The notes beneath the pieces are model-generated. The model searched no databases and had not been told where the DNA came from. It worked only from the letters and a program-made list of their open reading frames with translations. A stretch of DNA of 64,000 nucleotides from Geosiphon pyriformis. Lineage: Eukaryota > Glomeromycota > Glomeromycetes > Archaeosporales > Geosiphonaceae. Made by a program: the position numbers and the translations under genes. Below are positions 24,330 through 36,040 of this stretch, piece after piece; positions within the stretch are counted from its first letter, which is position 1, and the number at the start of each line of letters is the position of its first letter. Location: positions 110,764-174,763 of the forward strand of contig JAAOMT010000706.1 of NCBI GenBank assembly GCA_016748015.1. Direction: 5' to 3'.

Positions 24330-26174
24330 GTGGTGACTATTGGAACAATAGGAAAGGACCACTTCTCATACGGAAAAGCACTATTTCAATACTTTCAAAA
24401 AGACCTAGAAATACCAGCAGAAACTGCTTATACAGAAAGTGATTTTTGTAACTATATCAATGCAAAAATTGACTGCTTGTTAGGCTGCACAACTGATACA
24501 GGAAGACTTGAAAAACAAATTCATCAAAGCTTACTAGGGTACTCAACAGCCACGACTACTCGAGCAATTGCTGAAACTCTGCGCATAATCGATACAGACA
24601 TTAAATATTACATGGCACAATGATTCCCTCAAGTACAACAACCAGTGGAATCTGATCCTGAAGAATATGAAAACAAATTCAACAACCCCGTAACTGCCCA
24701 AGCCAAGTCCATGGTCAACAAGAAACCAAGAAACTTCTCCCTAACAACTCCATCATACCATCAGACACCCCAAAGTAGAATTATATTCAACCCACCCTCA
24801 GAAACCCAGTTAGAAACACCACAAACTCTTGGAAATCCACACTCTTGGAATCAACACAGTTGGACCAAATCACTAGGAGAATACAGATTGCTGTTTGGAA
24901 ATCTTACCTTAGCAAATAGTCAAACAGAAAGAAACCCATCAACTTGGGAACAGCCACCAGCACAAAACCTAGTAGAATCAGCATCTCTCCTGATGGAAGA
25001 AACAGCTATCTTACAACTTATTGGTTCAAGTGACAAAGGAAAGCAACCAGCATTAGCATCCAGAGAACACTCGAATATACAGACACCAATCCCTTTAAAC
25101 ATAACCAGTAACACCTCACCCATTAACCGGATCATGACTTACTGAGATATCGCTAAATTGGAAAAATTTTCTGGTGAAGAAGATAATGCATATTCTTGGA
25201 TCGCGGATGCCAAGAAAGCAATTATCACTAATGGTTGGAATGACAACCGCACAATTCAGGCACTGCCATTTTTTCTGACCAGAACTGCCAATTCGTGGTA
25301 CCAAAGCCTTGCAGAGAAGCCTACCTCTTTTACCGAATTTAAACTTGCATTTCTGCAATACTTCTGTGACCCCAATATGTTAATCTGATTGCAGAATCAA
25401 TTCAGCATAATTAAACAAAAAGATCACGAAGTAGTAACTACTTATTTCGGATGATTCAATTAAATCCTGCATTAAATATTAGCTATCAAAAGGGACTACT
25501 ACACCATGGTGCAAGTTCTTAATCAATTTATTAAAGGATTGCAGAGTGGTATTCTAAGATCCATAAGACCCTGCCATCCAACCAGTTTACAAGATGCTGT
25601 TGCTCTTGCTCGCAATTTTGAGTCTGCAGAACAAGAAGCAAACCATACTCAAGCCATTAATTTAGCCATTAATGGAACCTCTGACATCAACACAAAAATA
25701 ACCCAATTGAGTGAGAAACTAACTCAGAAAATTGAGAGATTTTTAGCTAGAACTACAGGAACTTACCAACCACACCAACAGAGAGAAAATAACAACAACA
25801 GCAGATACTCATAGCAACAGAACTGTCAGCAACAGCAACAATCTTGGAGATCCGATCCTCGCAACTGTTACTACTGCCAGAAATCTGGACACATCGCCCA
25901 TGATTGCAGAAAGAAGATCATGGACCAAAATAAAGGAAACCCATATCAGCAACCCAAATATCAGCAAAACATGATATCCCAATATTCTCTACCTCAGAAT
26001 CAACTGTCTTTATATGCACAACAAGTCCCATACACTCAAACACCACTCCAGAATTATTATCAACCACTACCAATGACACAAGCAATCCCTCACTATCAAA
26101 CTTCCCCTTACAGCCCATCCAGATCTCGAGCTATAGACTATAATCAGGGATGGAAGAATCCCAACAACAATTAG
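24330..26174 (+). pseudogene. Element A gag with CCHC zinc knuckle, interrupted
   Basis: Opens with MVTIGTIGKDHFSYGK at 24330 and runs through a helical N-part and a Pro/Gln/Asn-rich linker. The capsid region starts near 25150 (KLEKFSGEEDNAYSW, then WNDNRTIQAL and ANSWYQSLAEKP). The zinc knuckle NCYYCQKSGHIAHDCRKK lies at 25865-25918 (C-x2-C-x4-H-x4-C), followed by a Tyr/Gln/Pro-rich tail. Stops near 24622, 25143, 25388, 25450-25475 and 25812 are TGA, TAG or TAA, mostly one transition from Trp, Gln or Arg. Role in life: nucleocapsid and capsid of the retrotransposon particle. Confidence 0.85.
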
Positions 26175-26399
26175 GTACAAACCAATAGTGGACTGTCTCG
26201 ACCAATCCCTCATGGTTCTGCCTAATTTTGACCAACACCAACTGGATACCTGAATCAAGCTTCCTATCTTGGTCTTATAGAAAACCAGGGTTTTAATAAA
26301 TCTACACCTGTAGAAAAGGAAGATATAGAACGAATCTCCTAACATTCCAAGCAAACAAAAAGCAATATCCCACCAGCCACTATTACTGAAGACACCACC

Positions 26400-26930
26400 C
26401 TAGCCACCATATTTCTTTTTGACATCAATAATTTGAACACTCATAGCCTTTTTAGTGAAGCAGCCATCAATCAGGATAAACCAATAACAGTCCTATACAC
26501 CAATGCCAGAGTCGGAGGAATAGACATTAAATTAATCCTGGATAGCAGATTAGCTGGTAGCATAATCACAAAGCAGTTCATAGACCAACTAAGTTACTGA
26601 GTAGACCATGTCACTACTGCCTGGATCATTACAGCAGATGGAAACACAAAAACCCCGATAAGAGAAATTGACAACTTCCTTTTCGAGATTAATGGAATCC
26701 AAATCTCTACCAAAGTACTCGTCATAGAAGCTACTCAATATCAAGCTCTAGTAGGAAATGATTGGTTGTTAAAAGCCAATGCTACTCTCAACTAGAACAC
26801 CCAAGAACTTCAATTCATGTTTAACAGACAGCATGCCCAAGTCCCAGCTATGTGCGGACACTTCAAAACCCAATGTACCAAGGAACCCCTTATTGAATTC
26901 GAAGACACATCAATACCACCAACCATCGAG
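26400..26930 (+). pseudogene. Element A aspartic protease, damaged
   Basis: The retropepsin-like motif reads LILDSRLAGSIIT at about 26530; the Gly of the D-S/T-G triad is Arg (GGA to AGA), whereas element B keeps DSG. It is followed by QLSY*VDH (CGA to TGA), then ALVGNDWLLKANATLN, a landmark of this Gypsy family. The protease would process gag-pol; the Gly to Arg change should abolish that. Confidence 0.8.
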
Positions 26931-26948
26931 ACCTATCAGGTTTTATAG

Positions 26949-27415
26949 ATGAATAATTATCAAACTGAACTACTCTTACTACCAACCTGGGAAGAAAAAA
27001 GAAAAGGCAGAGCCAAAAAAGAACTCCAATTGTCATCACTAGGATATGTAACCTCGGACCAAAGAAACTTATTTTACCAACCCCTAAGACTAATATGTGT
27101 CAATTGTGGAAAAAAACTATTTACTATGGGCACATGTATTGGGGACAATGAAGAATGGCCCACTGCCACCAAATACTATTGCAGACCTTGTTTACTGAAA
27201 AGATTTGGATGACCAAAACGACAAGACAAGTGGGACAACACACCATGCCTCGCATGTAGTGAAATCCTGCCAGATGAAGAACTCTGGAATGATGTGTCTG
27301 GCAGAGGAGGAACATGCAACGAGGCTTGTCAATACACCATATTAATCAATGATTGGGTACAAAAGGGAACCCCCATCAAGGATGCTTGGAAATGAGCACT
27401 CAACAGGCTAGACGG
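26949..27415 (+). pseudogene. Element A Cys-rich module between protease and dUTPase
   Basis: Contains LICVNCGKKLF, YYCRPCLLKRFG, PCLACSEILPDEELW and GTCNEACQYTILINDW: at least three C-x2-C pairs plus further Cys, so probably zinc binding. Element B has the matching segment at 34280-34470. Its last motif, AACAGGCTAGACGG, is cut by the solo LTR and continues at 28284. I know no named family for it and assign no function. Confidence 0.65.
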
Positions 27416-28283
27416 TATTATGGTTTAAGAATTTAGCAAAAAGAATCATAAAAATAATACAAACTATTCAATCATAATATAGCACAGTAATAATCTTAGA
27501 AAGGTAATGATTAACATAGTAGCAAACACCATCTCACGATAGTGGCAAGCACCAGTTCACAATAGCAGTCAACACCAACTGGTGATAGCAGCAAACACCA
27601 GGTTGAAATATCAAAAAGAAAGTATTTTCTTGTAGAACTACAAACATGTATATATACAGTAGTTTTAATATTGGAAAAAAAAAAAATCAAGTAATAAAAA
27701 TCATAACTTATCAAGCAACAGATCCAATTTTATCCAACAAACCCCACTTTAAATCATACTTTCAAATTAAATATCCCAAGAAACCTTTAAAAATCAAAAA
27801 GAAATGAAAAAGAATATTTAAAATGGAACTATCACAACCCAAAGTATTAAGAAACTTATTTGTATTATTTATTGAATGAAACTATCATTCATCAACTGAA
27901 TTCCTTGGAAGAATAATCCTTGATCAAGATTATTCACGTTGTTACTAATTGATAAAAGCTTTATTGTGAGAATTAGAAAAGCACTAAAGACCATTAACAT
28001 TCTGTGTTTCTAGATTAGAGAAACACATCAGGCAATTGCAAGGATAGCCTCAGAGAAGACCTCAGACAGTGGGTAGATTTTAGTTCAGCCTCTGAGAAGG
28101 AGTATATAAACACACACAACAATCAAGAATTAAAGAATAACTTACATCGCAACAGTAAAAAGAAAGCCTTCAGTGTAACAGTGACATTATCACACAAATA
28201 GAATTGAGAAACTCACGAAAGACTGATTGCAATTAAAGTGGGATATCAGCAATTAAATATAACAAGAAAACCATCCCATAACA
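27416..28283. repeat. Solo LTR inserted in element A
   Basis: 868 bp, TATTATGG...CCCATAACA. ACGG flanks it on both sides (27412-27415, 28284-28287), and removing it restores the element A reading (RLDGY then KIWRMASAKAED). It contains GTATATAAAC at 28102. A TATTATGG/CATAACA terminus is shared with element F, but I could not align the interiors. Confidence 0.85.
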
Positions 28284-29145
28284 ACGGTTATCTACACAAT
28301 AACCACAAAATCTGGAGAATGGCAAGTGCTAAGGCTGAAGATGTCACACCCAAAGAAATATAAGAAATCAAGGACAACCCTTGGATGCCCAAATATAATG
28401 GACCCAACTACTCTGAGAATAATTTTTTCATAGATGACCCAGATGCATTTCAGAACTGATATTAGGAATTGGTCCCAACTCGTGAAGAACAAGAGCAAAG
28501 GTTGGCCAATTTAAATAACAAACTGTGTGATCATTGTTTGATCCTGTCACTTCCAGTACTGCGACAAATGTGATCTCATGTTCAATCCGCCTCCAAGAAT
28601 ACTGTTTCCAATCACTGAACTACCTGAGCCTGAAAAAGAGGTATTGATCACCAAGGATATGTTATTTCAAGATCCAACTGAGTATACTGAAACAGAACAG
28701 TATCTCATGTATTCCGACCTATCCAAAGAACTAAAGCTAAAATGGTACAGTGACAACAAGAAAAAAATCTGCCCAAAAGAGTGCATAACACCAATGCCAG
28801 TTTTGACCTATGATACCCCAGATAATCACCTATCATTATAGCCCCACATTCTCTCGTGAAAATAGATCTTAAGATAGTGTTAGAAATTTTTGTTAGTACA
28901 ATGGTACAAGTTGCCTTTCAATCTAGTCTAGCCAAGAAAGAAATCAACATAAAAGGAGAAATCATCGATGTCGGTTACATGGGAAACATCATCGTGATGT
29001 TACAGAACAATTTGAACAGAACCTACAAAATAAAATCACAAGAAAAGATTGTCCAAGCTATCTTCCTACCCCTAGTCAAAATACCCCAATTAACCCCAGT
29101 AACAATCTGAAAAGAGTTAGACCTCACTGCCCAAGGAATCAATGG
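28284..29145 (+). pseudogene. Element A dUTPase-like domain and upstream linker
   Basis: After the linker (KIWRMASAKAED, then TREEQEQRLANLN) comes a region matching the trimeric dUTPase fold. Motif 2 is SSLAKKEINIKG, motif 3 GEIIDVGYMGNI, motif 4 EKIVQAIFLPLVK and motif 5 GINGFGSSEK. Motif 1 is ruined (TPDNHLSL* at about 28820). dUTPases hydrolyse dUTP to dUMP and keep uracil out of DNA; in a retroelement this would protect reverse transcripts. Stops and the lost motif 1 make this copy inactive. Confidence 0.75.
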
Positions 29146-29185
29146 GTTTGGATCAAGTGAAAAAGGAAATGTACCAGTTAATTTC

Positions 29186-30664
29186 ATGGAGGAAAACAGT
29201 GACCAGATAGAATTTATCAACACTAATACTGTCATCTCCATTCCTCTATACCGACAATACATTCTCAAAGTGAATCGAAAGATCCAAGATCAAGTCCTGT
29301 TATTTGAAGCCAGTCCCGAAATCTGTTCCCTAGCTGATGTTGCTAATCTATACCTACTGGTCAAAGCCCATAAACACTTCAAAATCCCCATCCACAACCC
29401 GACAGAAAATGTCATTGAAATCCCCGAAGGGATCCTCATCAGTTCCATATCCACAGATATTCAGAATCCTGAAAAAACCCAGTCCATTCCAGATTTCGCA
29501 CAATTATTCTTATTCTGTGACATTACCTCACAAGTATGAAATTTGCCAAAAGAAAGTTACTTGTTCACACCAGAAGAGATCAATAAATTGAATTTAGGAA
29601 ATTTAAGTACCTTGCAACAAATACAACTTAAAGTCCTTCTGAATCAGTATGCCGATGTCTTTGCCAGCAAAAATGAGTTCAGATGCAACGATATCGTGAA
29701 GCATCAGATTGATATGAGAGATGCTCGACTGATTAAACAACGAGCTTACTGCATACTCTCATCTGGCGATAACTTAATTAAGCAAGAAGTGCAACGGATG
29801 CTTGATAATGGCTTAATCAAAGAATCGTTAAGCCCTTGGTCCTCTTCAGTAGTCTTGGTCACCAAAAAAAACGGAAAAGTGCAATTCTGCATAGATTATC
29901 GAAAACTAAATAGCATCACACAAGGAGATAATTATCCCACTCCTCTCATCCAGAAAATTCTGGACAATTTAGGGAAAAAGAAATGGTTTTTGTCATTAGA
30001 TTTAGCAAGTGATTACTGGTAAGTTGAAATGGATCCCAAAAACAAAGAAAAAACAGCATTTACCACTTGAAACAGAAACTTCAAGTTTAACGTAATGCCT
30101 TTTGGACTTTGTAATGCTCCTGTCACGTTTTAATGCCTGATGGATGTAGTATACAAAAGAATTCTTTGGAAATCAGTAGTAGTCTACCTAGATGACATAA
30201 ATGTGTTCTCTGAAACATTTGATGACCATCTGCTCTACCTGCAACAAGTTTTCGAATGCCTTCGTAGTGCTGGATTGAAACTCAATTCCGAGAAGTGCTT
30301 CTTTGAAAAAACTGAGTTAAAATTCCTAGGACATGTAATTGGCAAGAACAGAGTTAAACCCGATCCAGATAAAGTACAGAAAGTCAAGGATTTTTCAGCC
30401 CCAATCAACTTCAGAGAATTACGAGGATTTCTAGGATTGGCAGGATATTATTGTCAATTTGTCAAAGATTTCTCGAACATCACAAAACCACTTCATCAAT
30501 TGTTGTCCAAATACGTATCGTACTTGTGGAAAGAAGATCAACAGAAAGCATTCGACTATCTCAAGCAGCAATTGATCACATCCCTAATCCTGATTTACCC
30601 AGATTTCACTAAATGGTTCATTGTCACTACGGACACCTCGAAAAATGAGTCTTATTACAGATAG
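29186..30664 (+). pseudogene. Element A reverse transcriptase
   Basis: A connector (29186-29540) leads into RT at about 29600. Landmarks are RMLDNGLIKESLSPWSSSVV, VQFCIDYRKLNSI, FLSLDLAS, MPFGLCNAP and the catalytic VVVYLDDINVFS at 30180-30212, intact YLDD. Thumb and connection follow (FLGHVIGKNRVKPDPDK, LRGFLGLAGYYCQFVKDFS). Stops occur at 30022 (YW* where Gln is expected: CAA to TAA), 30068 and 30132. Length and order are those of Ty3/Gypsy pol. Confidence 0.88.
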
Positions 30665-30990
30665 GACCAGACAATAGAGAACACCCAGTTGTCTACACTA
30701 GTTGCAGCACTAGCCCAGCAGAAAAAAATTATAGCACAACAGATCTGGAATGTCTTGCCATTTATTGGGCCATACAGACTTGGAAACATTATCTCAGTCA
30801 ACTATTTGACCTATATACCGACCACAAAGGACTTATTTGGTTACTCAACAATCCACAACTAAAAGGAAAATATGCAAGATGGAGTACTTATCTACAACAA
30901 TTCCCACTCAAAGTCCATTACAAAGAAGGATCCAAGAACACTAATACTGACAGTTTGTTAAGGATGCCACAAACCTAATCCCAGATCCAT
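30665..30990 (+). pseudogene. Element A RNase H domain
   Basis: Reads DQTIENTQLSTLVAALAQQKKI in part, then DLECLAIYWAIQTWKHYLSQ, LYTDHKGLIWLLNNPQLKGK and YARWSTYLQQF. These are landmarks of the Gypsy RNase H, which degrades the RNA template during reverse transcription. The domain start just upstream is damaged. Confidence 0.75.
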
Positions 30991-31079
30991 AACCACACTC
31001 ACTTATCAACAACTACATCAGTACCTATCGACACTATATTTCAAGGAGATATTATCTCAACAGGAACAGAGTACTATAT

Positions 31080-32345
31080 GAAAACAAGCCCAAAATTATT
31101 TTATTCAAGACAACTAACTATATTGATGAGAATGCTGAAACCACCCCAACTCACAACAACTAATCAAGGACAGTGAAAGAGAAACTATACTATATAGTAT
31201 GCACTCAGATCCGACTGCAGGACACTTTAACAAAGATGTTACTCTTGAAAGAACACTAAACTTATACTATTGGCCAATGATGTACAAAGACATTTTCGAA
31301 TACGTGCTCAATTGTGACGCATGCCAGCGAAGAGAAAGAGCAAGATCAACAGAACCACTTCGATCTATTCCAGTTGAAAATTTATTTGATAGAATCAGGA
31401 TCAATTTGGTTGGACTCTTTCAATTACATTCCAAGAAAATCACTATATCACTGTAGCCATAAACTATCTTACAAAATAGCCAGAAGCCAGAGCAATCCAA
31501 GTAGCTGACACCAAAACAGTAGCTGAATTTGTGCATCAAGACCTAATTTGCTGACATGAATGTCCGAAAGAATTATTATCTGATTAGGGAACACACTTTG
31601 TTAATAATATGCTGACTGAACTAAGCCAATGATTTGGAATAAAGAGATCCTTATCATTACCATATCACCCACAAATGAATGGACTGGTAGAACAATTTAA
31701 CAAAACACTGTGCGAAACACTAGCAAAAATAAGTCATGAAAACAAACAAAAATGGGACTTATTTATACCTTCTGTACTCTTTGCATACCAAATATTGAAA
31801 CAAAATACGACTCAGTTCACACTATTCAAACTAGTCTATAGAAGAAAAGCTATGTTACCAATTGAACAAGTGATATCGTCATACCCAACAGAAACAATCA
31901 ATGAAGAGAATTTTAAGGCTACTTTACACCAAAGAATATACCAGCTAATGGAAACATTGGAAAACAATCGAAGAACAGCAGCTGACAATATTAGTTATGC
32001 TTAAGAACGACAAAAAAAAAGACATAATAAACACCTATCAGAACAACCAATAGAATTCAAGATTGGAGACCAAGTACTGTTATATCATACAAAAGTTGAG
32101 AAACAGTGGAATAGAAAGTTTGACCCAAAGTGGAACAGTCCATTCCACATACACAAAGCATTAGGAAATGGAGCTTACAAATTATGATTGGAAGACAGGA
32201 TTTTAAAAAAAGTAGCACATGGAAATCAGTTAAAAATTTATCATGTAAAACAGGAATTATTGTTATCAATATCTCAACCAGGAACACAAATTTCATTAAT
32301 CAGACCAGAAGATATACCACAAGATCTGGAACCAATCATCGTTAT
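31080..32345 (+). pseudogene. Element A integrase
   Basis: HHCC zinc-binding N-domain at 31199-31330 (MHSDPTAGHFNKD, then YYWPMMYKDI and CDACQRRERARS). The catalytic core starts at FDRIRINLVG, where the first catalytic Asp is Asn (GAT to AAT). YHPQMNGLVEQFNKTL at 31660-31705 marks the Glu region. The C-terminal part (KHLSEQPIEFKIGDQVLLY) follows a TAA. It would insert the cDNA; the Asp loss and stops indicate an inactive copy. Confidence 0.85.
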
Positions 32346-32529
32346 TGAAATGTAGACAATGGGCAGCAAATTAAATTGGGGAATTCAAATATATATAGCA
32401 TCTGAAAAGCAGCAAGAAATGATAGAAATTTCAACATGGACCTTTCAGATCAAATTTTAAAATTATCTAAACAATTATTTGAAACAATTCAAAAATTGAC
32501 ATCTTAAATAGAAATAACAATTGATAAAA

Positions 32530-33172
32530 AAGAGATACAGTACAAAGATAAAAGCAGGAGAGGGAAAGACGAGAGTTCAATTAGAACTAAACATTTTTTC
32601 CCCTACCCACCACCTGAAAGGCAATGTTGGAGGAAAAATTGTCTTCAGGCAGAAGATGGAAAAGAAGAAGGCAAAGAATAAGAAAAAGATTACAAAAGAA
32701 GATACTTGGTCCCCGAGCTCGAAGAAATAAAAGAAGCTTTAGCTTGTGAGACCGAACTTCCCGAAACAGGGGAGTGGACACCTAACAATGCCCAGGAATG
32801 AAAAGAAAGACTTCTTCCAGCTTATTGGTTCTACAAAATTGGAGAACAGCTTGACTTGAAAACACCATATGAAGACTTCAGCCAGAAAACATTCAACAAA
32901 GAAGCAATACAACAAGTAGAAAAATTTGTAGAGAAAAACAACCTGATCCTACATTACAAAGCAGCATACCGACTATACGTCACTTTCCAACATTGCCCAA
33001 ACGTACTACTGAACAGATCTATGAAAATCATAACAGTTAACAACATAGAATGAATAATCAATCAACAGTTCAAAGACCTACAAAAGGCAATACTTGAGAC
33101 AACAATCGAACATTACACGAACAAAGCCATGATAACAGATACATATGGTTTCGCAGGAGCTCAATTTTAAAA
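32530..33172 (+). pseudogene. Element A extra 3' reading frame, unknown function
   Basis: Between integrase and polypurine tract runs a third frame of about 200 codons, interrupted by TAA at about 32670, TGA at about 32800 and TGA at about 33051, but otherwise continuous in composition. It is acidic in the first half (LEEIKEALACETELPETGEW), then has a mixed, apparently folded part with LLPAYWFYKIGEQLDLK, NNLILHYKAAYRLYV, CPNVLLNRSM and DTYGFAGAQF. I recognise no family. The position is that of accessory or env-like genes, but no signal peptide or membrane segment is seen. Confidence 0.55.
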
Positions 33173-33184
33173 AGAGAGTGATAA
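33169..33184 (+). other. Polypurine tract of element A
   Basis: AAAAAGAGAGTGATAA directly before the 3' LTR; the usual primer for plus-strand cDNA. Confidence 0.65.
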
Positions 33185-34267
33185 TATTATCCAAGTAGAA
33201 AAACCAATCCAAAATTATGAAGAAACATGACCAAAACGTGACATAACACAGAATAATGTGCAATAACGTTGGATAATGCGTTATAACATAGAATAACATG
33301 TTATAACACAAGATAATACAGAATAGTGTACAATAACATAGGATAATGTGTTATAATGCAGGATAATACAGAATAACATGTAATAATGTCAGATAACATG
33401 TTATAACATAGAATAATTAGCAATAACATAGAAAAACGAAGCAATAACAGAAACAACAAAGCAATAGCTAGTGATAGCGAAACAATTGAAAGCAATTCTG
33501 TAAAACCAAAAGAATGTATAAAAGCAAGTAGTTGTAGAAGTGAGAAAAAACAGACAGATAGATACAAATCTCTAGACCAGAATTAAAATATCCATATCCT
33601 TTCATCCTTTATTATCTTCCCTATTTTATCTCCTGAAATAAACCAATTATTAAAGAAATCAGAATCACGAATTCATGTTTTCAAACTTCGTGGAATTTAC
33701 GTGAATTAACCCTTGTTTCGTACTTCTATTCTAGAACAGATGCTCTTAGCCTAACTGCCTCGAACCTATTAACAATTTGGACCAATCACTCTTGATCACG
33801 GTAATTGACGATACTAATTTATTTTTTCTCTCTTTTCTTTTCTTTTCTTTTTCTTTTTCTTTTTTTTTCTGTCTTATTTTTGTGGAGCAACAACATAGTA
33901 AAATCGACTGTTTGGGAATAGACTTCGTAATAGCCTGGTAAAAGAGAGAAGCTCCTCCTAAGTTTTGGATATTAACATTATCTTGTTAGCTTACCAGAAG
34001 GGCGAAAAGACAATGCCAGACCCTAACGACTGCGCTCGTTAACTCGGAGAAGAAAGCTCACATTTATGAAAAACGTTGCAATTGATAAAAAACAAACTTT
34101 GTGCCTTATAACCAAAGAACTCAATGGATAAAATTCACATCCAGAAATAGACTTTCAGAGACTGATAATCAAGACTAAGCCAACAGAATTACACAGAAGA
34201 TGCATCATCAATAATTGAGAGCACCAAACATTACCATTTCCTATACTCACCAAGTTTACTTGTAACA
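33185..34267 (+). repeat. 3' LTR of element A
   Basis: TATTATCC (TGTTACC in the 5' copy) to CTTGTAACA; 1083 bp, with the tandem array at 33238-33440 and TATA box at 33517. Confidence 0.93.
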
Positions 34268-36040
34268 ATATACACACATTATTACTGCAAGCCATACCAC
34301 TGTAAACATTATGGTTATCCAAAAAGACAAGAAAAATAAAACAATAAATCATGTCTTGCTTGTAAAAAAATTCTATTCAATAAAAAAATATGGAATAACA
34401 TTTCTGGTTGAGGAGAAATGTATAATGTCTTGTGCCAATACATGATCCTTATAAGTGATTGGATCAATAGAAAAACACCTTTTAATGCCATATGGAACCA
34501 TGTTTTATTATGTTTAAATGGTTACTCACATGATAAGGATGAAATTTGGAGAATAGCAAGTGCCAAAATCAAAAGTGTTTTGTCCAATAAAATATTAAAA
34601 ATTAAAAATAACCCACTTAAACCAGCCAAAACCTTTTTTATTCCTAATCCAAATGCTTTTTTTGACATTAAAGCTGGTCTTAAAAAGTTTCATGAGCACT
34701 ACCAAAATTTAGCACTAATCAGAACAGAACAAAAACAGCAGTTAGAACAGTTAAATGCTCAACTTTTTCAATATTGTTTAATACTATATGATTTCCAATA
34801 TTGTAATAAGTGTGATCTCATTTACAATCCACCACCACATATAATTTACATGATCTTAGAAGAAAAAAAACCAATTAATAACTGCACATTGGAATCAAAA
34901 TTGAAATTTAATCTCAATTCAAATTCCAATAATAATAACACAAACAACAATTTTAGCTTAATTTTAAATGACAATAACAATGACAACAATTCAAACTCTG
35001 ATTATAACTTTAAACAATATATTGTACTATTTGATTTTTCTAAGAAACAGAAACTAAAATGGTTCAGCAATAATGACAAAGATATTATACCAGAATGTAC
35101 ACATAATACCAATACAGAATTTGATCTAAAATACTCAAAAAAAGATGCCATCAAGTTGGAACCACATTTGTGCATTTGCATTAATCTAAAATTAGCACTG
35201 GAAATTCCAGTAACAATAATAGTACAACTGGCATTTAAAAGTAGTTTAGCAAAAAAGAGAATCAACATCAAAAGAGGAATAATTAATGCAGAATATATGA
35301 GAAATATTATTGTAATACTACAAAATGACTCGGAAAAAGAATATATTATTGAACCAAATAAAAAGATAGCACAGACAATATTCTTACTTTTGGTAAAAAT
35401 AGCTCAGTTAGTGCCAGTAAAAAAAAGAGAAGAATTAAGAATAACAGCAAAAGAGATAAGTGGATTCGGATCTATGAATAAAATAGACATACCAGTTAAT
35501 ATGGCAGAAAAAGAAGTTATTAACAAGAGAAAAATTATCTCCACCTATTAATTAATTTTCATTCTACTATATAACCAGTATTTAGTAGTTATAGAAAAGA
35601 AAGTAAGAAATCAACCCCAGATTTTTAAAGCAGAAGCTACTATTTATGAATCAGAAAAGATTGTTATCACCAACCTTTATATACTGGCTAAAAATAACAA
35701 ACACATCAAGATTTTCATTTACAACACAACTGGAAACACCATAGAAATACCAAGTGGAACTACCATCAGATATTTAAGTACTGAAGTTGAGGACCAACCA
35801 CCAAGCACCATTCCAGATTTTCCACAACTTTGCAGATATGTGGACATTACATCACAAACAATATATGAATAAGAAAAATGTTATTTGTTCCAACCAAAAT
35901 GATTGAAAAAATGTTATTTGTTCCAACCAAAATGATTGGAAAAATGTTATTTGTTCCAACCAAAATGATTGGAACAAATGAACTTGGGAAATCTAGACTT
36001 ATTTCAACGTATGCAATTCAAAATGCTACTTCAGAATAAA
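34268..36040 (+). pseudogene. Gypsy element B continuation: Cys module, dUTPase-like domain, connector
   Basis: Continues the element B frame interrupted at 23185. A Cys module (YYCKPYHCK, SCLACKKIL) at 34280-34360 leads into an open frame of 377 codons (34418-35551). The dUTPase-like domain spans about 35090-35490: motif 1 NTEFDLKYSKKDAI, motif 2 KSSLAKKRINIK, motif 3 GIINAEYMRNI, motif 4 KKIAQTIFLLLVK, motif 5 ISGFGSMNK. Compared with the family pattern, AGFDL is TEFDL and the motif-3 Asp is Asn, all G to A changes, so catalysis should be lost despite the open frame. Beyond 35551 the connector (PDFPQLCRYVDITSQTIYE) continues with few stops, carries a triplicated 33-bp segment, and breaks off near 36040 at the start of RT. 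The rest of the element, including the 3' LTR, is missing. Confidence 0.8.
35874..35971 (+). repeat. Three tandem copies of a 33-bp coding segment
   Basis: Units 35874-35905, 35906-35938 and 35939-35971 are almost identical and begin AAAAATGTTATTTGTTCCAA. The single-copy counterpart in element A is KESYLFTPEEINK (about 29550). A recent in-frame triplication in a dead element. Confidence 0.9.

Larger units (their letters stand above)
23186..34267 (+). mobile_element. Gypsy element A, near full length, with dUTPase domain
   Basis: 11,082-bp LTR retrotransposon inserted in element B. The LTRs are 1082 and 1083 bp. The left flank is ACAT and the right flank ATAT, a 4-bp target duplication with one transition. 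Order: LTR, primer site, gag with zinc knuckle, protease, Cys-rich module, dUTPase-like domain, RT-RNase H, integrase, extra 3' frame, polypurine tract, LTR. An 868-bp solo LTR sits within it at 27416-28283. All main frames carry stops. Confidence 0.92.
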
